In this document: piece by piece, positions 1-7,031 of the stretch
Layout: every line of letters begins with the position of its first letter
Position numbering within the stretch: the stretch's first letter is position 1
DNA from: Clostridia bacterium
Lineage (GTDB): Bacteria; Bacillota_A; Clostridia; Christensenellales; Borkfalkiaceae
Reading direction: 5' to 3'
DNA: 16,232 bases
Assembly (NCBI GenBank): GCA_017462505.1
Contig: JAFTQY010000038.1
Span: forward strand, 1-16,232
Made by a program: the position numbers and the translations under genes
Notes under the pieces: model-generated
The model's database searches: none
Told to the model about the DNA's origin: nothing
What the model saw: only the letters and a program-made list of their open reading frames with translations

Positions 1-53
1 GCCACTCCCGCCAAAGAGCCCGCAACGATTTTAAAAATCTTATTTCTGTTCAT
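1..53 (-). CDS. Start of an unidentified gene in the redox operon (truncated by window edge)
   Basis: Only the first 17 codons are present, reading MNRNKIFKIVAGSLAGV. The ATG (53-51) overlaps the last 14 nt of the upstream 4Fe-4S gene in another frame. It is preceded by a strong GAGGAGG ribosome binding site 6 nt upstream, inside the upstream gene, so translational coupling is likely. The basic start followed by a hydrophobic run looks like the beginning of a signal peptide or membrane anchor. Genes following this kind of 4Fe-4S membrane protein in Clostridia are often exported redox proteins (thioredoxin-like or FMN-binding), but nothing visible here identifies the product. Confidence 0.6.
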   Translation of the reverse strand, partial: MNRNKIFKIVAGSLAGV

Positions 54-1065
54 CGTGCGCCTCCTCTTTGGGTTGCTCCACCGCGTTTACAGGCGTTTCT
101 TCCTGTGCGGGCGCGGGTTGTACCGCGGATTGTGCCGCGGGTTTTACCATAGCCGTCAGCGGTTTTAAATCCGTCTGCGCAGGCGCGTCCGCGTCGTTGC
201 CGCGTACGAACAGCTTTGAGCCTTTCCAAGAAATCGCCTTGGACGGACAAACGGAAATACATTCGCCGCATTGAATACATTCGTGGTCGCCCACCTTTTT
301 GGTATCCATTTTACATACGCCGATACAAAGTCCGCAATCGGTACATTTGTTTTTATCCAGCTTTACGCCAAGCAGCGCGATTTTACAGAAGAACCCGTAC
401 AGCGCGCCGAGCGGGCAAAGGAAACGGCAGAAGATACGGAACACGAAAATACTGCCCACCACAATCAGGACGAGCAAAATAAATTTCCACGTAAACAGCG
501 GGCCGAGAATGGCAAGCAAGCCGCGGTTTGCCTTGTTGGAAAGCAAACCAAGTCCCCCCTCGAACGTACCTGCGGGACAGATATATTCGCAAAAGCCTGG
601 TGCGAAATATACCATGGGCACAACGATCACGAGGGCAACCAAAATCACGTATTTGAAATAGGACAGCACACGCGTGGCTCTGTTCTTCTTCAATTTCGGC
701 GTTTTGATCTTATACAAAAGCTCTTGACCGAGCCCCACGGGACACAAAAAGCCGCAAATCGTTCTGCCGAGCGTCAAGCCGAACAGCACGATAATCCCGA
801 GTATGTACGTAGGCGCGCGCGTACCGCTTTCCGCCAACGCGTTTTGGAGCGCGCCGAGCGGGCAGGATGCGATCGCACCGGGGCAGGAATAGCAATTGAG
901 CCCGGGCACGCAAGCGTTTTTCGTCGCGCCCTTATAGATCCGCCCGTTGATAAAGCCCTTAATGTTGGCGTTATACAGCAAAGCGGCGTATATTTGTATC
1001 AACCGCCGTTTCGTCGGCAGATGATTTACGATCCAGTTTTTGATTTTACCGCAAAATTTCTTCAT
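40..1065 (-). CDS. Membrane 4Fe-4S binding protein (NapH/NosR-like polyferredoxin)
   Basis: A 341-aa integral membrane iron-sulfur protein that probably moves electrons across or along the cytoplasmic membrane. Residues 52-69 hold a Cys cluster (C52, C58, C61, C68). Three CxxxCP motifs follow at C104/C108, C159/C163 and C213/C217, near the ends of hydrophobic helices (about 86-108, 137-155 and 194-213); such motifs mark the NapH/NosR/YccM group. Two classical ferredoxin clusters come next: C241-x2-C244-x2-C247-x3-C251 and C263-x2-C266-x2-C269-x3-C273. The tail (about 285-341) is rich in Ala, Pro, Gln and Glu and looks disordered. The start is supported by AAAGGA upstream of the ATG. No promoter is seen just upstream, so it is probably co-transcribed with the CXXC membrane gene. 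The electron donor and acceptor cannot be told from sequence. Confidence 0.9.
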   Translation of the reverse strand: MKKFCGKIKNWIVNHLPTKRRLIQIYAALLYNANIKGFINGRIYKGATKNACVPGLNCYSCPGAIASCPLGALQNALAESGTRAPTYILGIIVLFGLTLGRTICGFLCPVGLGQELLYKIKTPKLKKNRATRVLSYFKYVILVALVIVVPMVYFAPGFCEYICPAGTFEGGLGLLSNKANRGLLAILGPLFTWKFILLVLIVVGSIFVFRIFCRFLCPLGALYGFFCKIALLGVKLDKNKCTDCGLCIGVCKMDTKKVGDHECIQCGECISVCPSKAISWKGSKLFVRGNDADAPAQTDLKPLTAMVKPAAQSAVQPAPAQEETPVNAVEQPKEEAHDEQK

Positions 1066-1104
1066 ATTTTTTCCTTTGAAGTTGGCATTGCAAGCTGTTT
1101 TTAC

Positions 1105-1132
1105 GAGATTGCCGCACTACGTTCGCAATGAC
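1105..1132 (-). repeat. Single copy of the GTCATTGCGA...GGCAATCTC interspersed repeat
   Basis: On the minus strand this reads GTCATTGCGA, a short centre, then GGCAATCTC, with inverted ATTGC/GCAAT ends (1108-1112 and 1125-1129). The same GTCATTGCGAGC...GGCAATC pattern occurs three times at 15889-16223. It is therefore a dispersed repeat and not part of the neighbouring genes. It resembles REP-like palindromes scattered in many bacterial genomes. Confidence 0.65.
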
Positions 1133-1391
1133 CGCGTCTTACGCGAACACTTGGTCGAGTTAAACGGCGTAGATACGAGCAAGACAAGGCGTATCGAGCG
1201 CCCTTTTCGGGTCGATGCCACGCCCATACCCATACGAGGTTTTTAAACACACGGACGGCAAGATAGTAAGACTTGCCCGCGGTTGCCAACCGTAAACGGC
1301 GGAGATACGAGCAAGACGCGGAGCCGCGAAGGAGCGTACAAAGACGTACGTGACTGAGCGGCGACAAAGTATTGCGACGTATATACGTCGT
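1133..1391. repeat. Intergenic repeat block with a 25-nt imperfect direct repeat and a 16-nt palindrome
   Basis: No gene is seen here. Two 25-nt copies beginning taaacggcg and ending cgagcaagac lie at 1161-1185 and 1293-1317 with one mismatch. Other elements are a partly complementary stretch around CCC-ttttc-GGG flanked by ATCGA/TCGAT (1193-1216), CGTAC/GTACG arms (1335-1350) and the perfect palindrome cgacgtatatacgtcg (1375-1390), which ends one base before the stop codon of the CXXC membrane gene. None has the T-tract of an intrinsic terminator in the gene direction, so read-through into the 4Fe-4S gene is plausible. The composition looks like a non-coding mobile or REP-like element; I cannot assign a family. 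Confidence 0.6.
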
Positions 1392-2240
1392 TTAACCCAA
1401 GCCGATACACTGCGTGCAGATATTTATAGCCTTTTTCAATACGTCCGCCATACCGCCGTTGCAGATCCCCGTGATCACAAACACTAACCCGACGATCCCG
1501 ACCGCCGCACGTACGCACCAAACGGCTTTATCCGAGCCAAAAAGCTTTGCAAGCTTACACGCTTTGCACGTTTTAACAGTTTCTTCCGTTTCCGTAGCAA
1601 CCGCCTTTTCGCCCGCCTGCTTTTTCTTCACGGCGTTTTCCGCAATTTCACACTTGATTTTTTCTTCCTTTCTCTTCGCAAGGTAATCGTTCAAGATCAC
1701 CGCCGCCGCAAGAAACGCCATCGCGCCGCCGCACCAAACCAGCACGCGCAACAGACGGTCCGCCGCGCCGCCGTGCTCTACAAAAATCGTTTCGGGCAAT
1801 ACGGGCGCGTACGTCTTGTCTAAAAGGTATACCAAGCTGACGACAACCGCCGCCGCGGCAAACACCAAGCCAAGACACCCAACCGCGACCCCGATCGTTT
1901 CCGCTCTGTCACGGCGACGGAGCGCCGAATCCTTAGGCAAACGTTTTTCCAAACGCTTTATCCTGTCCTTACATTCAAAGTACGGTTTTATTTTTTCCTT
2001 TCCGTCGGGATACACGTAACCAAGCACGATATTCCCGATCAACGCCAGAACCCAAAACACCACGGGCACGGCGATTTGATTAAAATGCTCGGATATCTTC
2101 GCCACGGTAAACGCGCCGCGCTCTGCCGAGCGAAAAATCGACCACGTCTGCACGATAAAAAGCAGCCCGACGACCGCCGTCAATACCGAAAAACAAACGG
2201 TATATACCGATTTTAACAGACGTTTTCTGTTTTCTTGCAT
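1392..2240 (-). CDS. Multi-pass membrane protein with C-terminal CD1871A-type CXXC domain
   Basis: A 282-aa protein with five predicted membrane segments (about 12-33, 57-77, 115-140, 166-186 and 240-260) and a charged Lys/Glu-rich cytoplasmic stretch (about 187-220). Two Cys pairs are visible: CKAC (225-228) and CTQC (275-278). The last ~45 residues, one membrane helix then KAINICTQCIGLG, closely match my memory of the small CD1871A family CXXC proteins of Clostridia, which are usually stand-alone and sit beside 4Fe-4S membrane proteins as here. The N-terminal four-helix part is not recognised. The start is ATG 2240 with AGGAAAG just upstream; the frame stays open to 2336, but that start would lie upstream of the promoter. 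The role is probably electron or thiol transfer with the downstream 4Fe-4S protein; this is inference. Confidence 0.8.
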   Translation of the reverse strand: MQENRKRLLKSVYTVCFSVLTAVVGLLFIVQTWSIFRSAERGAFTVAKISEHFNQIAVPVVFWVLALIGNIVLGYVYPDGKEKIKPYFECKDRIKRLEKRLPKDSALRRRDRAETIGVAVGCLGLVFAAAAVVVSLVYLLDKTYAPVLPETIFVEHGGAADRLLRVLVWCGGAMAFLAAAVILNDYLAKRKEEKIKCEIAENAVKKKQAGEKAVATETEETVKTCKACKLAKLFGSDKAVWCVRAAVGIVGLVFVITGICNGGMADVLKKAINICTQCIGLG

Positions 2241-2303
2241 ATTCTTTCCTGCCTTTTTTACTTGCCCCGAACAGCGACGGGACATACTTTCACATCTTAC
2301 AAC

Positions 2304-2332
2304 ATTATAACGCCCGCGCGCCCGTTTGTCAA
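2304..2332 (-). promoter_or_regulatory. Consensus housekeeping promoter for the redox operon
   Basis: On the minus strand TTGACA (2332-2327) and TATAAT (2309-2304) are separated by exactly 17 nt, a perfect match to the sigma-70/SigA consensus. Transcription should start near 2297, giving a leader of about 57 nt before ATG 2240. This fixes the start of the membrane gene, because the alternative ATG at 2336 lies upstream of the -35 box. The spacer is very GC-rich (run of g/c at 2311-2323). Confidence 0.85.
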
Positions 2333-2460
2333 GCAATCTTTTTTTGTTTTTGACAATTTATATAATAAGGTAGGAATTTCCAGTCCTTTATCTTACCGCC
2401 TTTTCCTTCCCCACCTTTTGTGAAAAACAGATAAAAATATCAAAAACGCCCCGTTTTTTC
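2333..2460. other. AT-rich intergenic spacer between divergent promoters
   Basis: This is the core of the 382-nt gap between the two divergent coding regions. It holds T-rich tracts, including an isolated TTGACA (2350-2355) only 5 nt from a TATAAT (2361-2366), too close to work as a promoter pair. I see no gene, no RNA and no clear hairpin. Confidence 0.5.
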
Positions 2461-2489
2461 TTGTCATTTTCCTCGTTATATTGTATAAT
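2461..2489 (+). promoter_or_regulatory. Promoter of the large GLUG lipoprotein gene
   Basis: TTGTCA (2461-2466) and TATAAT (2484-2489) are spaced by 17 nt. Transcription would start near 2496 and give a leader of about 127 nt before the ATG at 2623. I see no clear riboswitch or attenuator fold in that leader. Confidence 0.75.
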
Positions 2490-2622
2490 AAAAACAGTAT
2501 GTAGTATAAGGGGTAGTATGCCTTGCAGGCAAAGCGCAAGCAAAGTGCGGACAAAGCGTTTTGCGCCTATAAACACCGCCCCGAACAACCCTATCGGCAA
2601 ATTATTATTTACGGAGTTTTTT

Positions 2623-5600
2623 ATGAAAAAACACTTGATTACATTGTTGCTTTCTCTCTCGTTCGCCTTTACGTTGGCGGGCGCGGTGGCTTGCGGCGAC
2701 AAGGGCGGCAACGGCAGCCAGTCGTCAAGCAGCTCTATCGCCCCTAACGAGAGCGTTGACGGCTCGGAAAGCGGAAACGACAGCGAAAGCGAGAGCGAAG
2801 ACCCCAACGCAGAGCCCTGCACCGTTACTTTTGAGAACGGCGAGGGGTATTCCTTTAACGCGAACGTAGCAAACGGCGGCGAAATCCTCAGCGGTAAAAC
2901 GCTGATCTTCACGGTAGAGATCGGCGGCTTGTACACGGGCGAACCCTTGGTATATATCAACGACGTGCCCACCGCTCCCGACCCCGACGGCAAGTATTAC
3001 GTCCACGTGAACCAAGATATGACCATACGCGCAACGGGTATCCGCAAGGACGTTTCCACGATCGCAGGCACGGGTACGGGCTCGTTGGAAAGCCCCTTCT
3101 TGGTATCCAAGCCCGTTGACCTTTTGTATATCGCAGAACAGGTCAACAGCGGCAACCGTACCTATCAAACGGCGGCGTATCAGCTTATCAACGATATCGA
3201 TTGCAAGGGCGCGGAGCTGGAAGTGATCGGCAACGACCCCGACAACGATAAATATTTCAGCGGGTCGTTCACGTCCAACTACGATTCCGCCACGGGCGTA
3301 AATTACCGCTACTCGATCTCGAATTTTACGATCAACACCGAGGGCACGAACTACGTCGGTCTGTTCGGCGCGGTGTTCGCCGATCTGAGCGTGGAAAGCA
3401 GCGGTTTGTTCTACGGTATCACCTTGAAAGATTTTGAGATCAACGCAAACATGTACACGTCCGACGCGGAAACGCAGACGATCGCCTGCGGCTCGTTGGT
3501 GGGCTACGGCGTGGGTACGACCATGTACCTTTGCGAATCCTCAAACGGCGAAATCAACATTTCGGGCGACTCGGGTTATTTCTCGTTCGTCGGCGGGTTG
3601 ATCGGCTATCAGCAGGGCTATTATTTCAGCGAATACGGCGAATCCGCGGCGGCGGAAATTGCCTATACCAAGGTAGACGTTGACGTGAATATTTTGAGCG
3701 GTCTTGTTTTGTCCGCGGGCGGTATTTCGGGCTATCTTGCCACGAACTATCCTTTCGGTGCGGTTTCCTCTATTCACCATTCCTACGCGACGGGCAACGT
3801 ATCGGGCGCGATCCGTTCGGGCGGTATCGCGGGCGGGCTTGGTCAGTACACCACCGTCAACAACTGCTATGCGACGGGTCTGATCACCGCAAACAGCAAC
3901 CAGCATAACAGCAACGCCCTTTGGCAGGGTTCGGAATACTGCATCGCAAGCGCGGGCGGTATCGTCGGCTTTGCGGAAAACGACTCGATCGTGCACGACT
4001 GCTATTTCGGCGGCGAAGCGGAGGCTACGGCGATCACGAACGACGAAGTGGCGATCGCGGGCGAAAGCTCCCCCAGCAATAAATTCGCGTTTGCGGGCTT
4101 TGGCGTAGGCGGCGGCTATGAAAAGGGGTATATCTCCGTCGATTCGGAAAAATATTTGGAAATCAACAACGCCTCCCCTGCGGATATCGACCTTGCGAAC
4201 AAGGACAGCTTTAAAAACGCCCTTTCGTGGCAGGATTACGACTGGGTATTTACCGCTGGCGAATATCCCGAGCTCAACTATGAGGCGGCGTCGGACACGG
4301 TGACCTTGACCATGACCCTCGGCTACGTTGCGCCCAGCGAAACGGAAACGGAAATTTTGGTGGACGAGGCAAGCTCGATCACCCATACCTTCTTTAACAA
4401 CACCGTAGAATCGGCAAGCTACTACGTAGCCCTCGGCAACTTCTTTGCAACTGGCTCGCTCGATTTCTATTACACGGCGGACAACGGGTACCTCTCCTAC
4501 GGCTACTTCTTCGACGAGGCTTGCACCCAGCCCGTTCCCTATGCGTATATGCCCGCAAAGAGCGTTACGCTGTACGTGGGCTTTGCAGACCCCACTCCCC
4601 TCGTTGGCGAGTATTACTACACGGCAGACAACGGCAACGTAGTCACCCTTGATTTCAACGCAAACGGCACGGTAACCTATTCGGACGGTAACGGCACGTT
4701 GACGACGACCTATTCCTTTGACGGCGAAAATATTCTGATCGACGGCGCAAGACTGGCAAGATACTACCTTGGCGACGTTATCGTGGACGATACGGCAACC
4801 GACGTATTCCAGGACGCGAATTTCGATTTGTATCGTTACTACTATTACAACTTTGCGGGCAAGCTGACGGACGACGGCGTAACCTTGTACGACGGCGTAT
4901 ATTTCACGGAAGACGCGCCCTTGACGGCGAGCAACACCGCTCCGCAAACGGAAACAGTTGACCCGATCGTGGGCACGTGGATTTTGTCTGCAACCGCCGA
5001 TCTGACATTCACCTTTGATCAAGACGGCAACTGGTCGCACACGTTCAACGGCAACACCCTCCGCGGTACGTATACCTACGCAGACGGCGTATACGCTTTA
5101 ACTGCGGACGACGAAAACTTAACGGCAACCTTTGACGGTACGTTACTCAACGTTACGGCAAACGAAAAAACTTTAACTCTTTATCGCGAAAACAGCTACA
5201 CGGGCACGTGGAAGGGCGACAACTTCACGATCGCGCTCAACGGTATCGGCATAGACGGCACGGGCACGGCGCTTTTGACCTATGAGGACGAATCCACCCT
5301 CGACCTTGTGTACGAGGCGGCGGAAACGAACGGTTATATGGCGCTCTTTATCCCCGAAACGGCAACCACGAAAGGCGATCTGTTCGGTTATTTCTACTAT
5401 GATACGCGCACGAACACGCTGAGCGCCGTCCTTTCCGACGCGGCGTCGGCAACCGGCTTTACCGCTTGCGCGCTGTACGTTTTGGACGATTGCTACGGCG
5501 AATGGATCACGGTATCCGATGATTTCGGCAACGCGGAATTCATCTTCGACGGCATGGGCTTGTACGGCAACGGTCGCGTACGTATCATCAAAGACGGTCA

Positions 5601-6816
5601 ATCCACCACCGTAAGCTACGCTTTAAACGACGATTTGACGGGCACGTTCAACTACGGCGGCAAGGAATGGACGATGTCCTTTAACGTCGTAGACAAGAGC
5701 GTCTTTATCAAGGAAAACACCACCCTTGAAAGAAAGGACGAATTTGCCAACACCGATTTTGTGGATTTGGACGGCAACCGTTACGCTTTCGACGGTAAGG
5801 GCAACCTTTCCGTGGGCGGCAAGCTGACCGTCAACGAAAGCACGGAATACGCCTATAAATACGACGAAACCAGCGAAAGCTACCTCGTTTACAGCGATTT
5901 GAGCGCGGACGCAATCGGCTCGATTACGTTTGTGGATAACTACGTATCCCTTATAATCAACGACAGCGAAAGCAAGCTCTATATCGCAAACGAATTCATG
6001 GGCGAATGGGCGATCAGCGGCGAATTTGGTCTTTTCACCGTAGGCGCAACGGACACGAACGGCGTGATCAAGGCAAATTACCGCGGCCACGACGTAGAGC
6101 TTGCCTATCTCGATACCAACATGCTTGTATTCAGCTTTGCGGAAAACAGCGGCTTGCCTATGACCTACTACGTATTCGTGATCGACGACGAAACGACGGG
6201 CAACAAAGTGCTTGTCCTTTCCGAATACACCAACCTTTTGGGCAATTATATCGTATGCTCGCGCGTGAACGAAATGTTCGGTACTTGGACGAGCAGCGAC
6301 GGCAGAACGACGATCAAATTCGACGGCGTTTCCAGCAGTTATCAAAACGGTATCGCGGTTTTGTCCAAATATATGGCGGGCGACACGGCGTACTATTACA
6401 TGATCAAGGAAGACGGTATCTTGATGTGGTCGCAGGAGCTTTTGCAGGGCAGAACGAGATACTACCGTATCCAGATGACGGACGATCTTAGCAATACCGC
6501 GGCGTTTGTGAACGGCGACAAAGCGTTCATCCGCACCGAAGTAGACGGCTTGTGCCTGACCCGCGCAAAGGATACGGTAACGGGCGAAACGTACGTCTTT
6601 GACGGGAACTGTATCAACGACACCAACGGCGGTATCTGGTCGGGCGAAACGAAGAAATACGAATACACCTTCATCACCTACAACGCAGACAACACGGCTA
6701 CCCTGACGGTGATCGATCTTGCAACGGGCAAAACGCACGAGGCGACCCTCAATTATAAGGATCAGCAAAACATTACCTTTACGCTCGGCGACGAGATCGT
6801 GGAGGAAAACGCATAA
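2623..6816 (+). CDS. Large surface lipoprotein with GLUG-type repeats and repeated beta-rich G-x-W modules
   Basis: A 1397-aa exported lipoprotein. Residues 1-24 are a lipoprotein signal peptide ending AVAC, with Cys24 as lipid anchor, followed by a Ser/Glu/Gly-rich linker (about 27-62). Residues about 65-140 form a beta-rich N-terminal module. About 146-551 carry the pattern of GLUG-motif surface proteins: a GTGSLESPF opening, a NDID segment, then VGLFG, GGLIGY, GGISGY, GGIAG and GGIVGF. Residues about 575-655 resemble an InlB/Flg_new-like unit. From about 784 to the end, modules of about 80-115 aa begin G-[TEI]-W (784, 861, 959, 1127, 1220, 1337) and often contain FDG. No LPXTG or C-terminal membrane helix is seen. 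ATG 2623 has CGGAG 7 nt upstream; extension to a TTG at 2461 would start inside the promoter. The role is probably adhesion or polymer binding; the ligand is unknown. Confidence 0.85.
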   Translation: MKKHLITLLLSLSFAFTLAGAVACGDKGGNGSQSSSSSIAPNESVDGSESGNDSESESEDPNAEPCTVTFENGEGYSFNANVANGGEILSGKTLIFTVEIGGLYTGEPLVYINDVPTAPDPDGKYYVHVNQDMTIRATGIRKDVSTIAGTGTGSLESPFLVSKPVDLLYIAEQVNSGNRTYQTAAYQLINDIDCKGAELEVIGNDPDNDKYFSGSFTSNYDSATGVNYRYSISNFTINTEGTNYVGLFGAVFADLSVESSGLFYGITLKDFEINANMYTSDAETQTIACGSLVGYGVGTTMYLCESSNGEINISGDSGYFSFVGGLIGYQQGYYFSEYGESAAAEIAYTKVDVDVNILSGLVLSAGGISGYLATNYPFGAVSSIHHSYATGNVSGAIRSGGIAGGLGQYTTVNNCYATGLITANSNQHNSNALWQGSEYCIASAGGIVGFAENDSIVHDCYFGGEAEATAITNDEVAIAGESSPSNKFAFAGFGVGGGYEKGYISVDSEKYLEINNASPADIDLANKDSFKNALSWQDYDWVFTAGEYPELNYEAASDTVTLTMTLGYVAPSETETEILVDEASSITHTFFNNTVESASYYVALGNFFATGSLDFYYTADNGYLSYGYFFDEACTQPVPYAYMPAKSVTLYVGFADPTPLVGEYYYTADNGNVVTLDFNANGTVTYSDGNGTLTTTYSFDGENILIDGARLARYYLGDVIVDDTATDVFQDANFDLYRYYYYNFAGKLTDDGVTLYDGVYFTEDAPLTASNTAPQTETVDPIVGTWILSATADLTFTFDQDGNWSHTFNGNTLRGTYTYADGVYALTADDENLTATFDGTLLNVTANEKTLTLYRENSYTGTWKGDNFTIALNGIGIDGTGTALLTYEDESTLDLVYEAAETNGYMALFIPETATTKGDLFGYFYYDTRTNTLSAVLSDAASATGFTACALYVLDDCYGEWITVSDDFGNAEFIFDGMGLYGNGRVRIIKDGQSTTVSYALNDDLTGTFNYGGKEWTMSFNVVDKSVFIKENTTLERKDEFANTDFVDLDGNRYAFDGKGNLSVGGKLTVNESTEYAYKYDETSESYLVYSDLSADAIGSITFVDNYVSLIINDSESKLYIANEFMGEWAISGEFGLFTVGATDTNGVIKANYRGHDVELAYLDTNMLVFSFAENSGLPMTYYVFVIDDETTGNKVLVLSEYTNLLGNYIVCSRVNEMFGTWTSSDGRTTIKFDGVSSSYQNGIAVLSKYMAGDTAYYYMIKEDGILMWSQELLQGRTRYYRIQMTDDLSNTAAFVNGDKAFIRTEVDGLCLTRAKDTVTGETYVFDGNCINDTNGGIWSGETKKYEYTFITYNADNTATLTVIDLATGKTHEATLNYKDQQNITFTLGDEIVEENA
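3058..4275 (+). repeat. GLUG-type repeat region inside the large lipoprotein
   Basis: Within residues about 146-551 the protein repeats short beta units with glycine-rich turns (VGLFG, GSLVGY, GGLIGY, GGISGY, GGIAGG, GGIVGF), often followed by a YATG-like strand. This is the signature of GLUG motifs, which stack into beta-helix-like rods in surface adhesins. The function of the repeats in this protein is inferred from the family only. Confidence 0.75.
4972..6813 (+). repeat. Tandem G-x-W beta modules in the C-terminal half of the lipoprotein
   Basis: GTW, GTW, GEW, GEW, GTW and GIW occur at residues 784, 861, 959, 1127, 1220 and 1337, with a degenerate unit near 1042. Each is followed by alternating hydrophobic strands and often an FDG turn about 10-20 residues later. 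A looser unit beginning GEYYYT lies at 662. The pattern recalls lipocalin-like or other small beta-barrel repeats, but I cannot name the domain. The repeats are strongly diverged, so this is an old expansion and not recent slippage. Confidence 0.6.
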
Positions 6817-6856
6817 ACGCTAATCGATTGTGCGTTGCATATCTTTTATGAACGGC

Positions 6857-6896
6857 AAACGCCGCTCGGCAGTATACTGAGCGGCGTTTCTTTTGC
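6857..6896 (+). terminator. Intrinsic terminator of the large lipoprotein gene
   Basis: A perfect 11-bp stem (aaacgccgctc 6857-6867 with gagcggcgttt 6879-6889) with an 11-nt loop is followed by a T-rich tract. It lies 40 nt after the stop codon. Confidence 0.85.
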
Positions 6897-6936
6897 CCTT
6901 TTTTAGGACGATAATCCCTTTGACGGGTATTTATCC

Positions 6937-6972
6937 GCCCCGCAAAACACGCGCGTTTTGCGGGGCTTTTTT
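6937..6972 (+). terminator. Second rho-independent terminator
   Basis: A perfect 12-bp GC-rich stem (gccccgcaaaac 6937-6948 with gttttgcggggc 6955-6966), 6-nt loop, then six T. It points in the plus direction and follows the first terminator by about 50 nt, with no room for a gene between them. It probably backs up termination ahead of the convergent minus-strand gene. Confidence 0.8.
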
Positions 6973-6993
6973 GCGACGTTTTCAGCGTTTTAA

Positions 6994-7023
6994 AAGGGCG
7001 AGCCGTCTTGGCGGCTCGCCCTT
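6994..7023 (-). terminator. Terminator of the small BspA-like lipoprotein gene
   Basis: A perfect 12-bp stem (6994-7005 with 7012-7023) and 6-nt loop sit just after the minus-strand stop at 7032. On the minus strand the stem ends in CCCTTTT followed by AAAAC, a short T-tract, so it fits as the terminator of that gene. The T-tract is weak. Confidence 0.65.
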
Positions 7024-7031
7024 AGCTTATT

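Noticed and set aside
1193..1216. Hairpin in the operon gap as a terminator
   Set aside because: The stem is broken and no T-tract follows on the minus strand, and no new promoter follows for the 4Fe-4S gene.
2241..2336. N-terminal extension of the CXXC membrane protein to ATG 2336
   Set aside because: The extension runs through the -10 and -35 boxes of a perfect promoter, while ATG 2240 has its own ribosome binding site and begins a normal membrane protein.
2350..2366. TTGACA plus TATAAT at 2350-2366 as a plus-strand promoter
   Set aside because: The spacer is only 5 nt; the pair at 2461-2489 with 17 nt is far better.
2461..2622. TTG start 54 codons upstream of the large lipoprotein
   Set aside because: It coincides with the -35 box, and the ATG at 2623 starts a clear lipoprotein signal peptide behind CGGAG.
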